Shown here piece after piece: positions 25,650 through 35,784 of a stretch of DNA of 35,784 nt. This DNA comes from Hydrogenophaga sp. A37 (lineage in GTDB: Bacteria > Pseudomonadota > Gammaproteobacteria > Burkholderiales > Burkholderiaceae_C), in contig NZ_MUNZ01000138.1 of NCBI RefSeq assembly GCF_002001205.1, positions 1-35,784 of the forward strand. Direction: 5' to 3'. The notes under the pieces are model-generated. The model saw nothing but the letters and a program-made list of their open reading frames with translations. It searched no databases and had not been told where the DNA came from. The position numbers were made by a program, and so were the translations under genes. Positions within the stretch are counted from its first letter, which is position 1. Every line of letters begins with the position of its first letter.

Positions 25650-26213
25650 TTGAATCGCTTGTTCAAACTGGTCTTGGCAACAGTGGGGGTTTCAGTGTTG
25701 GCGGCTTGCGGTGGAGGATCCAGTGAGCCTGCCGACGCATATGTGGGATCTTGGAGATCGGCCTGCTTTTCCTACGTAGGAAATGATGGCAATACCTACT
25801 TCAAACGGGTAACGAACAACTTGACAAAAGCCTCACCCACTTCTCTGAACACTACCTACTCCGATACGACCGCCCACTCCGACCCAGCCTGCAACAACGT
25901 CTTGGGTGCCATTTCCAATCCTACTGGCGGAACCATTCAACTGGGACCAAAGGCCAGCTTTTTGGGGACAGAAGTGGACTCGATCAGCTTGGCTTTTCCT
26001 ACGGGAAACGAAGTCGGCTACATGACGGCCAGCGCAACGCAACTGTTCCTCGTCGCTGAAAAGCCAAATATCACCCCCTCCGGCTGGGGAGTCGGATCGC
26101 CCCACACCAGAATCGAGGCCAAGCAAGCGCCAGCATCTGCGCTGATCAAGAGCGTTGGAAGCAACGATGGCGTCGCTCCGGCAAAGTCGCTGAGTGGGTA
26201 CTCTTCTAGATAG
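25650..26213 (+). CDS. Small lipoprotein of unknown function
   Basis: A 187-residue protein starting with TTG 25650, supported by AAGGGAG six bases upstream. A signal peptide ends in a clear lipobox LAAC (Cys20) followed by GGGSS, a typical flexible lipoprotein start. The mature part is rich in Thr, Ser, Asn and Gly with at least three short beta-like segments, two cysteines (SACFSYVG and DPACNNV), and no motif I can place. The base composition is lower in G+C than the neighbours, suggesting a lineage-specific or transferred gene. It ends 50 bp before the convergent ygiQ stop. Confidence 0.75.
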   Translation: MNRLFKLVLATVGVSVLAACGGGSSEPADAYVGSWRSACFSYVGNDGNTYFKRVTNNLTKASPTSLNTTYSDTTAHSDPACNNVLGAISNPTGGTIQLGPKASFLGTEVDSISLAFPTGNEVGYMTASATQLFLVAEKPNITPSGWGVGSPHTRIEAKQAPASALIKSVGSNDGVAPAKSLSGYSSR

Positions 26214-26263
26214 CAATCCACAGCCGGGGAGATTGAGTTCGGTACACGCCATGACGACGCGCC

Positions 26264-28666
<2,403 letters not shown>

Positions 28667-28827
28667 AAGGGCAATCGGGGGATAACCCGCGAGTGTAGGG
28701 GTTGACCATCAACCTTGTTGTCGGGCTGGGCGCTGCAAACCCCAGGAACACCAGCGCGCAGACCGCAAGATTTGTACGCATGGCGTCTCCAAAATGGACC
28801 GACCCCACCCCACCCCGGAGCACCACC

Positions 28828-29298
28828 ATGCAAGTTGTCACCCAGCCCGAGGCCCTTCACGTCGTCGGCATCGCCCTGCGCACCCACAACGGCGAGGCCT
28901 TCGAGACCATCCCGCCGCACTGGGCCGCCTTCGGCCAGGCGCAGCTCGCCGCTCGCCTGCCCCACCGCCTGTCGGACGACGTGTACGCGGTCTACACGAA
29001 CTTCGAGAACGCCGGCATCGACAACAGCGGCCGCTACACGCTGGTCATCGGCCACGCGGTGCCCGGGCACTGGGCCGAGCTGCCGCCCGAGGGGCTGACG
29101 CACGTGGTGGCGCCGGCCTCAAGGCGCGCAGTGTTCCCGGTGAAAAAGGGCCGCTTCGACTTGGTGGGAGCCGAATGGCAAGCCATCTGGCAGCGCACCG
29201 ACCTGGAAAAAACCACTCTGGCAGACTACGAGCGCTACCAGCCGGACGGCAGCATTCACATCCACATCGGCCTCACGCCAACCTCCGGGACGCCATGA
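28828..29298 (+). CDS. GyrI-like effector-binding protein
   Basis: A 156-residue protein from ATG 28828 (GGAG seven bases upstream). It has the GyrI-like (AraC effector-binding) fold: QPEALHVVGIALRTHNG, a central YAVYTNFENAGIDNSGRYTLVIG, and LPPEGLTHVVAP... with GAEWQAIWQ near the end. Stand-alone members bind small molecules or inhibit gyrase. Its TGA overlaps the start of an AraC regulator that carries its own GyrI-like domain, so the two act in one unit. Confidence 0.85.
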   Translation: MQVVTQPEALHVVGIALRTHNGEAFETIPPHWAAFGQAQLAARLPHRLSDDVYAVYTNFENAGIDNSGRYTLVIGHAVPGHWAELPPEGLTHVVAPASRRAVFPVKKGRFDLVGAEWQAIWQRTDLEKTTLADYERYQPDGSIHIHIGLTPTSGTP

Positions 29299-30173
29299 CC
29301 CACCCCCAGCCGCAATGGACCGACTACCGGGCGCAGCTCACCCGGGTCACGGCCCACATCCACGACCGGTTGGCCGATCCGCTGGACTTCAACGAGTTGG
29401 CCCTGGTCGCCGACCTCTCGCCCTACCACTGGCACCGCATCTACCACGCGCTGATCGGTGAAACGGTGGCGGCCACGGTGCGGCGCGTGCGGCTGCACCG
29501 GGCCTCGGGCTACCTGGCGCAGACCGCGCTGACCGTGACCGAGATCGCCCGGCGCTGCGGTTATCCGAACGCGCAGTCGTTCACCCGCGCGTTCCGCCAG
29601 ACCTTCGGCCAGAGCCCGCAGATCTGGCGGGAAACGCGGGCCGACGCCCTGCCCTGGCAAAACACCGCCGCCCAGACCACCAGCGGCTGGCCGGTCGAGA
29701 TCCGGCAGGTGCCGGCGGTCGAGCTGGCCGGCATGGCCCACCGGGGCAGCTATATGCGGGTGGGCAAAGCCTTCGAGACCGCGCAGATTCACCTTGCGGC
29801 GCAGGGCCTGATGCGACCCGACACGCGCTGGTTGGCGCAGTACCTGGATGACCCGTTCGCCTATCCCGAGGCCCAGCTCAACTCGCGCGCCGGGCTGTCG
29901 ATCAGTCCCGGTGCCGAAATCGAACCGCCGCTGCAGCGCTTCACCGTGGGCGGCACGCCCTGCGCCGTGCTGCGCTACCAAGGCCCCTACCCCAACATGC
30001 GCGACGCCTACCAGTGGCTTTACGGCGCCTGGCTGGTGGCCACGGGCCACGCGCTGGCCGACCAGCCGGTGTTCGAGGAATACCTCAACAGCCCGCGCGA
30101 CACGGCGCCGGCCGATCTGCTGACCGACATCTTCCTGCCGTTGGCGGCGTCCACCGCCGTCAAGCCTGGCTGA
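29295..30173 (+). CDS. AraC-family regulator with GyrI-like domain
   Basis: A 292-residue regulator: N-terminal AraC/XylS DNA-binding region with two helix-turn-helices (about 15-113, including DFNELALVADLSPYHWHRIYHALIGE and VTEIARRCGYPNAQSFTRAFRQTFGQSP), then a GyrI-like ligand-binding domain (about 133-290). This Rob/SoxS-like architecture with the domain order HTH then GyrI is common for effector-sensing AraC proteins. ATG 29295 overlaps the upstream stop (ATGA), hence translational coupling; the open frame further upstream is out of context. Target genes are unknown. It ends just before palindromic repeat copy B. Confidence 0.92.
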   Translation: MTHPQPQWTDYRAQLTRVTAHIHDRLADPLDFNELALVADLSPYHWHRIYHALIGETVAATVRRVRLHRASGYLAQTALTVTEIARRCGYPNAQSFTRAFRQTFGQSPQIWRETRADALPWQNTAAQTTSGWPVEIRQVPAVELAGMAHRGSYMRVGKAFETAQIHLAAQGLMRPDTRWLAQYLDDPFAYPEAQLNSRAGLSISPGAEIEPPLQRFTVGGTPCAVLRYQGPYPNMRDAYQWLYGAWLVATGHALADQPVFEEYLNSPRDTAPADLLTDIFLPLAASTAVKPG

Positions 30174-30177
30174 GTTC

Positions 30178-30281
30178 ATGCGGTTTTGCCTTCAAGCGCA
30201 GAACAAGGCGGGAGCCGCAGACAGTGCTGCAGCACGGCAAGGCGAACCAACGCAGTTATGCGGTTGAAGGCAAAACCGCAT
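30178..30281. repeat. Dispersed palindromic repeat, copy B
   Basis: A 104-bp element, copy A inverted. The terminal arms are a perfect 18-bp inverted repeat (ATGCGGTTTTGCCTTCAA and its complement). The third base differs from copy A (G for A) and its partner at the far end changes in step (C for T), so pairing is kept. It starts five bases after the AraC stop, and its last base is the first base of the DUF2783 gene's stop codon. Confidence 0.8.
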
Positions 30282-30472
30282 CAGAGGTCCTTGAGCGCCA
30301 CGTCGACGTGCGCTTGAAACAGCGCAGGGTCGGCCAGCGCGTTGGCATTCATCAGCGCGAGCTTGACGAGGAAGCGCTCGGTGTGCTCGGGGCCCACCTG
30401 GTCGATGGCGGTGGCGAGCGCGTCGTAGACCTGCTCCAGGCCGGGAATCGTGAGCGTCTGGGTCGTGTTCAT
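30281..30472 (-). CDS. DUF2783 small protein
   Basis: A 63-residue, mostly helical protein, GLEQVYDALATAIDQVGPEHTERFLVKLALMNANAL, of the DUF2783 type, known as a companion of FAD-dependent aromatic monooxygenases. Its ATG overlaps the stop of the upstream monooxygenase (ATGA), so it is co-translated. The role is unknown; a small accessory subunit is a reasonable guess. The stop codon is shared with the edge of repeat copy B. Confidence 0.8.
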   Translation of the reverse strand: MNTTQTLTIPGLEQVYDALATAIDQVGPEHTERFLVKLALMNANALADPALFQAHVDVALKDL

Positions 30473-32172
30473 GGTCGGGCTCCTTGCAGGCCGGCGGCGT
30501 TGATCAGGGCGGCGCGAAGGCGGGGCGCATCGAGATGCAGCCAGCGCGCGCAGACGTGCTGGTCGGGCCGAAGCAGGTAGGCGCCGCCGTCCTGCAGACC
30601 ATGGCGATCACGCAGGTGGCCGTCGGCGTCGGGCAGGGTCTGGTCGGCACCGGCCACGGGTTGCGACGCACCCGCGCCGATGACCTGCAGCGGCAGGCCT
30701 TGGTCCCGCACCTCGCCGATCACGGCCATCAGCTCGGCAGGCAGCGCTGCGGCCTCGGTGGCCAGCAGCAGTGTGAAGCGGTGGTCCAGGTGGTCGAGCA
30801 GATGGTCATCCGGCCCGAGACGGACGTTGCGCGGCGGAGCGCCAGGGCCCGGGCCATGGAGAAACAACGCGTTGTCGTCCTCAGCGCTGTTGAGCGGCGA
30901 AGCGCCGTATTCGTGCGGCCGCGAGGTGCGCCAGTGGTAGAGCGGCCCCACGAAGGGTTGGCTCAGCGAGAGCGAGAGCACCGCGTCACGCAGCAGACGG
31001 AAGCCACGCGTGGGCGGTGTCATGAAGCGGGTGCTTTTGCCCGCCTCGTCAATGATCTCGCGCGCCGCGGCCACGCGCTCGCTGCTGTAGCTGGCCAGCA
31101 GCTCGGGCCGGGCCACGCCTTTTGCCACCAGCGCCAGCCGCCAGGCCAGCGCCTGCGCGTCCTGGAATCCCGTGTTGGCGCCACGCACACCGAAGATTGG
31201 CAGCAGGTGGGCCGCATCGCCGGTGAACATCACGCGGCCGTGCACGTAGTCGGGCAGCGTGAGCGCGCGGGCCGAGTAGACCGAGCACCAGTCCATCTCC
31301 CAGGGCACGCCGGCGTGGCCGATCATGGCCAGTTGCGCGTCGATGCGGGCTTTGAGCGATTCGGGTTTCAGCGCGTCTTCGGGGGTTTCGCCGGGCGGCA
31401 GCTGGTAGTCCAGCCGCCACAGGCCGTGCGGCTCACGGTGCATGAGGATGGTGTTGCCCGGGTTCCACCCGGGATCGAAAAAGGCCAGCCGCTCGGTGGG
31501 CAGCGGCAGGTTCACGCGGATGTCGGCGATGACGAACTTGCCTTCATAGGACGCGCCTTCGAGCTTCAGGTCCATCAGCGCGCGCACCGTCGAGCGCGCG
31601 CCGTCGGCCGCCACCAGCCAGTCGGCCTTGAGGGTGTAGGGCCCTTCGGCGGTGTCCACCTCCAGCGTCGCGCCGTTCGCATCCTGCGAGAGTGACAGCA
31701 GCTGGTTGCCCCAGCGCAGCTCGATCAGCGGGCTGGCGGCACAGGCATCAACCAGGTATTGCTCGATGTACTGCTGCTGGATGTTGATCAGCGGAAAAAA
31801 GCGGTCGTCCGGATCGTGCGGGTTCTCCATGCGGAACACGCGTTGCCCCCGGTAGAACGAGTTGCCGCAGTTCCAGGGAAGGCCGTGGGCCGTGATGTGG
31901 TGCGCCACGCCCACCTGCTGCAAGATCTCCATCGAGCGACGCGTGAAGGCGATCGCGCGGCTGCCTTCGGACACCTGGCGCTCCGCTTCGAGTACCACGC
32001 TGTACACGCCATGCTGCGCGAGCGCCAACGCGGTCACCAGACCGATGGGGCCGGCGCCGACGATCACCACTGGGGCGTGCTGTTCTTTCGGGTGCTGCGA
32101 AGGCAACCAGGCGTCGAACACCTGGTAGTCGAAATAGATGGAGCGCCGGGGCTCGGCGTGGGGCTGATGCAT
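30469..32172 (-). CDS. FAD-dependent aromatic-ring monooxygenase
   Basis: A 567-residue PheA/TfdB/MhpA-like flavin hydroxylase. The N-terminal VVIVGAGPIGLVTALALAQHGV binds FAD; the motif DGARSTVRALMDLKLEG and the second FAD motif GRVMFTGDAAHLLPIFGVRGANTGFQDAQ are clear, and a C-terminal thioredoxin-like region follows. Such enzymes hydroxylate phenols or phenylpropionates using NAD(P)H and O2; the substrate is not known. ATG 32172 has AGGAG eight bases upstream; a 20-codon extension to 32232 is open but lacks one. It is coupled to DUF2783 and follows a LuxR regulator. Confidence 0.9.
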   Translation of the reverse strand: MHQPHAEPRRSIYFDYQVFDAWLPSQHPKEQHAPVVIVGAGPIGLVTALALAQHGVYSVVLEAERQVSEGSRAIAFTRRSMEILQQVGVAHHITAHGLPWNCGNSFYRGQRVFRMENPHDPDDRFFPLINIQQQYIEQYLVDACAASPLIELRWGNQLLSLSQDANGATLEVDTAEGPYTLKADWLVAADGARSTVRALMDLKLEGASYEGKFVIADIRVNLPLPTERLAFFDPGWNPGNTILMHREPHGLWRLDYQLPPGETPEDALKPESLKARIDAQLAMIGHAGVPWEMDWCSVYSARALTLPDYVHGRVMFTGDAAHLLPIFGVRGANTGFQDAQALAWRLALVAKGVARPELLASYSSERVAAAREIIDEAGKSTRFMTPPTRGFRLLRDAVLSLSLSQPFVGPLYHWRTSRPHEYGASPLNSAEDDNALFLHGPGPGAPPRNVRLGPDDHLLDHLDHRFTLLLATEAAALPAELMAVIGEVRDQGLPLQVIGAGASQPVAGADQTLPDADGHLRDRHGLQDGGAYLLRPDQHVCARWLHLDAPRLRAALINAAGLQGARP

Positions 32173-32224
32173 GTGTGGTCTCCTGGGCTTTGCGGGCAGT
32201 GTAGGCACCGGGACCGCCGGGGAT

Positions 32225-32240
32225 GTCCCCATATGGGAAC
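32225..32240. promoter_or_regulatory. Putative operator upstream of the FAD monooxygenase
   Basis: GTCCCCATATGGGAAC has dyad symmetry with 14 of 16 positions paired around a CCCATATGGG core, 52 bp upstream of the start codon. This is a good candidate site for the LuxR-type regulator encoded next to it. Confidence 0.5.
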
Positions 32241-32269
32241 AAGCCCATGATCAAAGAAACCTCCACCGC

Positions 32270-33103
32270 TCAATCACCGCCATCCAGCAAGCACGCCAGC
32301 AGCTCGCGCTGCCCGGCCACGCCCAGCTTGCGCAACACCCGTTTCTGGTAGGTCTGGGCACTGGCCAGCGTGAGGCCCAGGCGCTGGGCCAGGGCTTCGG
32401 TGGAGAGGCCGTCCATCAGCGCGACCACCACGTCGCGGTCGCGCTGCGTGAGCGCCGGGAAGCGCCGCACCAGGCGAGCAAGCAGCAGCCCGCTCAGGTC
32501 CTGATGCACGGCATGGCCGGTGTGGTGCAGGCGCACGGCATGCACGATCAGCGGCGCAAACGCCTCGACCACGGCGATGCCCGCTTCGTCAAACGGCCCG
32601 TGTTCCTCGCCGCGGTAGAGGTGCACCGCCAGCCAGCGCCGCCCCTCGTACAGCGCCATCACCGCCAGCCGCTCGGCCACCAGCGGCAGCTCGTAGCAGA
32701 TGCGGCGGTAGTCGGCGTGGTGAATGTCGTCGCCGCGCTGCCGATGCAGCACGATGCGCGGCGCCGAGCTGCCCGCCTTCTGCGCGGCGGCCAGCTCGTC
32801 GCGCATCACCACCGAACTGCCATCGAGGCGGTGAAAGCGGTCCACATAGGCCTCGGCAATGTGGGGCAGCTCCTGCGTGCGCGAGCGGTCGCCCACGGCG
32901 ACGATGGCGGGCCTGCGACCGGGCTCGAAGGCGAAGATGGTGCATTGCGCCAATGGCACATGGGCGCCCACGAGTTGCAGAAGGTCTTCGGCCACCGCGT
33001 GGCGCCCGGCCTGCCCCAGACGCGCGAGCAGCGCGCTCACTTGGGGCAAACCGAGGCTGAGCGGTGAAGCGGCGAGCGAACCCAGGACCCAGTGACGTGG
33101 CAT
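32270..33103 (-). CDS. LuxR-type transcriptional regulator
   Basis: A regulator with a C-terminal LuxR/FixJ helix-turn-helix (FPALTQRDRDVVVALMDGLSTEALAQRLGLTLASAQTYQKRVLRKLGVAGQRELLACLL) preceded by a roughly 200-residue sensor region of no clear family. ATG 33103 gives 277 residues; in-frame alternatives lie at 33154 and 33244 and no start has a strong ribosome site. The gene is upstream of the FAD monooxygenase on the same strand with 97 bp between, so it probably regulates that operon. The N-terminal ligand is unknown. Confidence 0.85.
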   Translation of the reverse strand: MPRHWVLGSLAASPLSLGLPQVSALLARLGQAGRHAVAEDLLQLVGAHVPLAQCTIFAFEPGRRPAIVAVGDRSRTQELPHIAEAYVDRFHRLDGSSVVMRDELAAAQKAGSSAPRIVLHRQRGDDIHHADYRRICYELPLVAERLAVMALYEGRRWLAVHLYRGEEHGPFDEAGIAVVEAFAPLIVHAVRLHHTGHAVHQDLSGLLLARLVRRFPALTQRDRDVVVALMDGLSTEALAQRLGLTLASAQTYQKRVLRKLGVAGQRELLACLLDGGD

Positions 33104-33237
33104 GCGAGGCACTGTATCGCAGCCCCGCCATGCGCTCGCGCAAGCCTCGTTCATCTCGTTACCGCTCTTACCGGACCAAGCCGAATGTAAGCCGCACGCC
33201 ACGTAGCATGAGCGCTTCATTTTTAGAAGGAGCTCGC

Positions 33238-33822
33238 ATGGCACTGCATTTTGGAAAACGCGAAACCGAACAACCCAGCCCGCTCAATACGGGCGTGACC
33301 ACGCCCCGCTACGGCGCCAGTGGACTGCCCACTTCGGCCTCTGCCTCCGCCAGTGCGGCCACTCCCGAGCCAAAGGCCCCGGCGGTGACCACCACCACGC
33401 CCGCCAGCACCGTGCCCGAAGGCGGCAGCAAGCTGACCGTCGGCCCGAACATCAAGCTCAAAGGTGTCGAGATCACCGATTGCGACACGCTGGTGGTTGA
33501 GGGCCTGGTGGAAGCCACGATGGACTCGCGCGTGATCCAGATCGCCGAGCAAGGCGCTTTCAAGGGCTCGGCCGAGATCGACATTGCCGAAATCCACGGT
33601 GTGTTCGAGGGCAACCTCACTGTGCGCCAGAAGCTGGTGATTTATGCGACCGGCCGCGTCACCGGCAAGATCCGCTACGGCAAGGTCGTGATCGAAGAGG
33701 GTGGCCAGCTCTCAGGCGACATCGAGTGCTCGGTCAGCAGCGCCACCAAGTCAAGCAGCACAGCCCACAGCACCAGCAGCGGCAGCACGGCGAGCAAGCC
33801 CGCCATGGCCTTGGCCGCCTGA
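33238..33822 (+). CDS. Bactofilin
   Basis: A 194-residue cytoskeletal protein from ATG 33238 (AGAAGGAG about six bases upstream). A long disordered Ser/Thr/Pro/Ala N-terminus (about 1-75) precedes the bactofilin beta-helix (about 78-175) with repeated segments such as VEITDCDTLVVEGLVEATM, VIQIAEQGAFKGSAEIDIAEIHGVFEGNLTV and KIRYGKVVIEEGGQLSGDI. The C-terminus is Ser/Thr-rich. Bactofilins polymerise without nucleotide and shape cell wall or appendages. A strong terminator hairpin follows. Confidence 0.93.
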   Translation: MALHFGKRETEQPSPLNTGVTTPRYGASGLPTSASASASAATPEPKAPAVTTTTPASTVPEGGSKLTVGPNIKLKGVEITDCDTLVVEGLVEATMDSRVIQIAEQGAFKGSAEIDIAEIHGVFEGNLTVRQKLVIYATGRVTGKIRYGKVVIEEGGQLSGDIECSVSSATKSSSTAHSTSSGSTASKPAMALAA

Positions 33823-33829
33823 TGAACCC

Positions 33830-33868
33830 GCGCCACCGGCCAGGGCCTCATCGCCCGGCCGGTGGCGC
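33830..33868 (+). terminator. Strong hairpin terminator after bactofilin
   Basis: A perfect 12-bp stem (GCGCCACCGGCC / GGCCGGTGGCGC) encloses a further 4-bp GGGC/GCCC pairing, beginning seven bases after the bactofilin stop and ending in TT. The TT is part of the next gene's -35 box, so the terminator is packed directly against the following promoter. Confidence 0.7.
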
Positions 33869-33896
33869 TTGAAACCGGGGCTGCGCAGGCTATGCT
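33869..33896 (+). promoter_or_regulatory. Sigma-70-like promoter at the ExeA-like gene
   Basis: TTGAAA (33869-33874) and TATGCT (33891-33896) are 16 bp apart, giving a predicted transcript start about seven bases later, at or next to the ATG at 33903. There is no ribosome site, so the messenger may be leaderless. Confidence 0.5.
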
Positions 33897-33902
33897 CGGC
33901 GC

Positions 33903-35555
33903 ATGTACACCGCGTTTTTTGGCCTGAAGCAGGATCCCTTTTCGATCTCGCCAGACCCGCGCTTCCTCTTCATGAGCGAGCGTCACCGGGAAGCGCTCGC
34001 TCATCTCCAGTATGGTTTGCAAGGGCCCGGCGGCATCGTGCTGCTGACCGGCGACATCGGCACCGGCAAGACCACCATCTCGCGCCGTTTTCTGGTTCGG
34101 GCACCTGCCCAGTGCCAGGTGGCCTACATCTTCAATCCCCGCCTGAACGTCATCGAGCTGCTGCGCAGCATCTGCGAAGAATTCGGCATCCAGCTCGCCC
34201 TGAGTAACGACCGCGAACCCACCGTCAAGGACCTGCTCGACCCGCTCAATGCCTTTCTGCTGGCCGCTCACGCGGCACGGCGCAATCCGGTGCTGGTGAT
34301 CGACGAGGCGCAGAACCTCTCTGCCGATGTGCTGGAGCAGCTCCGGTTGCTCACCAACCTCGAAACAAATGAGCGCAAGCTGTTGCAGATTGTGCTGATC
34401 GGTCAACCCGAGCTTCGTCAACTGCTGGCCCGACCCGAACTGGAGCAACTGTCGCAGCGCGTGGTGGCGCGCTTCCATCTGGATGCCCTCGATGAAGCGG
34501 ACACCGTGCACTACATCCAGCACCGTTTGGGCATCGCCGGCCGCACCGGCCACGTGCCTTTTGCACCGCGTGCGCTGCGCCGCGTCCACCAGCTCAGCGG
34601 AGGTGTGCCCCGGCGCATCAACCTGCTTTGCGGGCGCGCGCTGCTCGGTGCCTACGCCCTCGGCTTGCCTGAGGTGAGCCCGGCGGTGGTTGAGCGGGCC
34701 GCAGACGAAGTGTTTGCCAACCAGAACCCGGGCGCGGCACGGCGCCGCGCGCAGGGCATGCTGGCGCTGGGTGTGGTCGCTGGCGCCTTGCTCACAGCAT
34801 CCGGCGCATGGCTCTGGCAACGGTCGACAAACAACGTCCCCGCGACCCCCGCCGCACCGGTGGCGGCTGCGCCGGCACCCGCTGCTCCGGCATCCCCGCC
34901 GGTGGCGAAAGCGCCAGGCGAGGTGACAGCCCCCCTCTCACTCCCTCCCGCTCAGCCCAGCCCTGCCATGTCCGCCAGCCTGCTGCTGACCAGCGAGCGT
35001 GCTGGCCTCCAGGCCATCGCCCCCCGCTGGCAACCGTCGACCCCGGGCAAGGACCTCTGCGCGGCTGCAATGACGCAGCAACTGCAGTGCTACCGAACGG
35101 CGCGCATGAGCCTGAACGGCCTGCGTCAGATGGACCGTCCCGCCGTGCTTCGCCTGCGCCTGCCCGAGGGCACCGGCCACGTGGTGCTGGAGGCGCTGGA
35201 CAATCAACAGGTGACGCTGAGTGCTGGCGAACACCGCTGGACGCTGTCCACCGACGCGCTGTCCCTCATCTGGCAAGGCGAATACCTCACGCTGTGGCGC
35301 ACGCCGCCCGGTCAATCGGGGCGTTTGGTCGATGGTTACCAGGGCACCGCCGCCATCTGGATGGAGCAGCAACTGACAACGCTGCAGCAACAGGGCCAGA
35401 TCCCGGCTTCGTCCCGCACGCTACGGGAAAAGGTCGAGGCGTTTCAGCGGGCCAAAGGCATCGAGACTGATGAGGGCGCCACGACCACGACCTTGATCCT
35501 GCTCAACCGGGCCAGCGGTGTTGACGAACCGCGCCTGTCACCCATCACCCCCTGA
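33903..35555 (+). CDS. ExeA/GspA-like AAA ATPase with peptidoglycan-binding region
   Basis: A 550-residue protein. Residues 1-265 are an AAA ATPase of the ExeA type: FFGLKQDPFSISPDPRFLFMS, Walker A GDIGTGKTT (50-58), Walker B PVLVIDEAQNLS (about 128-139), and RRINLLCGRALLGAYALG. One membrane span lies near 280-297, then a long Pro/Ala-rich periplasmic linker and a C-terminal peptidoglycan-binding-like region (about 470-535). In ExeA/GspA proteins this arrangement inserts the type II secretion secretin through the wall, with GspB as partner. The partner gene follows directly. Confidence 0.93.
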   Translation: MYTAFFGLKQDPFSISPDPRFLFMSERHREALAHLQYGLQGPGGIVLLTGDIGTGKTTISRRFLVRAPAQCQVAYIFNPRLNVIELLRSICEEFGIQLALSNDREPTVKDLLDPLNAFLLAAHAARRNPVLVIDEAQNLSADVLEQLRLLTNLETNERKLLQIVLIGQPELRQLLARPELEQLSQRVVARFHLDALDEADTVHYIQHRLGIAGRTGHVPFAPRALRRVHQLSGGVPRRINLLCGRALLGAYALGLPEVSPAVVERAADEVFANQNPGAARRRAQGMLALGVVAGALLTASGAWLWQRSTNNVPATPAAPVAAAPAPAAPASPPVAKAPGEVTAPLSLPPAQPSPAMSASLLLTSERAGLQAIAPRWQPSTPGKDLCAAAMTQQLQCYRTARMSLNGLRQMDRPAVLRLRLPEGTGHVVLEALDNQQVTLSAGEHRWTLSTDALSLIWQGEYLTLWRTPPGQSGRLVDGYQGTAAIWMEQQLTTLQQQGQIPASSRTLREKVEAFQRAKGIETDEGATTTTLILLNRASGVDEPRLSPITP

Positions 35556-35562
35556 GCTCACC

Positions 35563-35784
35563 ATGTCCTACATCCTTGATGCACTGAAGCGGGCCGACGC
35601 CGAGCGAAGGCAGACGGCGGGTGTTGTTCACTCCGACCCACATCCCCATGCCCATGGGCTTAGACCGCCTGCGCCCCGGTGGCGCTCTGGCACGGGTGTG
35701 CTCGCCTTGGGTGTGGTGCTGGTGGGGGTGGCGGCTTTGACCGTCTTGTGGTGGCCCAAGGCGGAAATCGCCTCCCCCGTTGCA
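35563..35784 (+). CDS. GspB-like protein, N-terminal part (truncated by window end)
   Basis: 74 codons from ATG 35563 to the window end. The start MSYILDALKRADAERRQTA is the typical N-terminus of GspB/ExeB proteins, followed by a His/Pro-rich cytoplasmic segment and a membrane span (GVLALGVVLVGVAALTVLWW). It works with the ExeA-like ATPase eight bp upstream, in an operon. The periplasmic domain lies beyond the window. Confidence 0.88.
   Translation, partial: MSYILDALKRADAERRQTAGVVHSDPHPHAHGLRPPAPRWRSGTGVLALGVVLVGVAALTVLWWPKAEIASPVA

Overview
The window looks like chromosomal DNA of a Gram-negative betaproteobacterium, most likely Burkholderiales/Comamonadaceae (a Hydrogenophaga-, Acidovorax- or Rhodoferax-like organism). 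This rests on the high-GC codon use from about 9.9 kb onward, a livKHMGF-type ABC operon beside pobA, an outer-membrane/type II-secretion style ExeA/GspB pair, lipoproteins and a PAS-GGDEF-EAL protein. Species cannot be fixed from the sequence alone.

Layout. (1) 1-121: five copies of a 23-bp repeat at the window edge, resembling the multi-repeat end of a transposable element. (2) 258-5463: a visibly more A/T-rich cell-surface glycan island: methyltransferase, ArnT/PMT-like glycosyltransferase, HAD-UbiA fusion, small EmrE/ArnE-like membrane protein and GalE. It suggests a polyprenyl-phosphate-linked sugar pathway. (3) 5734-9281: a 1010-residue PAS-GGDEF-EAL c-di-GMP protein, divergent from a small conserved protein. 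(4) 9282-9934: no intact gene, but an eroded IS110-type transposase fragment. (5) 9935-14654: a five-gene branched-chain-amino-acid-type ABC importer with a 22-codon mini-ORF coupled to the last gene. (6) 14788-18675: quinone reductase, divergent IclR regulator/pobA pair (4-hydroxybenzoate to protocatechuate) with a well-formed operator and promoter, and a family III CoA-transferase behind a palindromic operator. (7) 18702-20940: a palindromic dispersed repeat, a class II glutamine amidotransferase and an Asp/Glu racemase in one operon, divergent from an Lrp/AsnC regulator. (8) 20954-26213: AI-2E family permease, zeta-like toxin with ParD-like antitoxin, cold-shock/DUF1294 protein, bacteriohemerythrin, TraB/GumN-like lipoprotein and a small unknown lipoprotein. 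(9) 26264-30472: YgiQ radical-SAM protein with a palindromic-repeat insertion, a GyrI-like protein coupled to an AraC-GyrI regulator, and a second copy of the dispersed repeat. (10) 30281-33103: LuxR-type regulator, aromatic-ring FAD monooxygenase and DUF2783 protein. (11) 33238-end: bactofilin, then an ExeA-like ATPase and the start of GspB.

The genes suggest a soil/water heterotroph that uses aromatic acids (pobA, a PheA/MhpA-like monooxygenase, CoA-transferase, possibly the ABC importer), senses oxygen and redox (hemerythrin, PAS domains), and has a tailored surface glycan. I see no phage, CRISPR, rRNA or tRNA. The most unusual items are the HAD-UbiA glycan island, the two copies of a roughly 105-bp palindromic element that both sit between convergent genes and show paired changes at their ends, the livG-livF mini-ORF, the in-frame repeat in ygiQ, and the nested palindromes that run into the start codon of the CoA-transferase gene.
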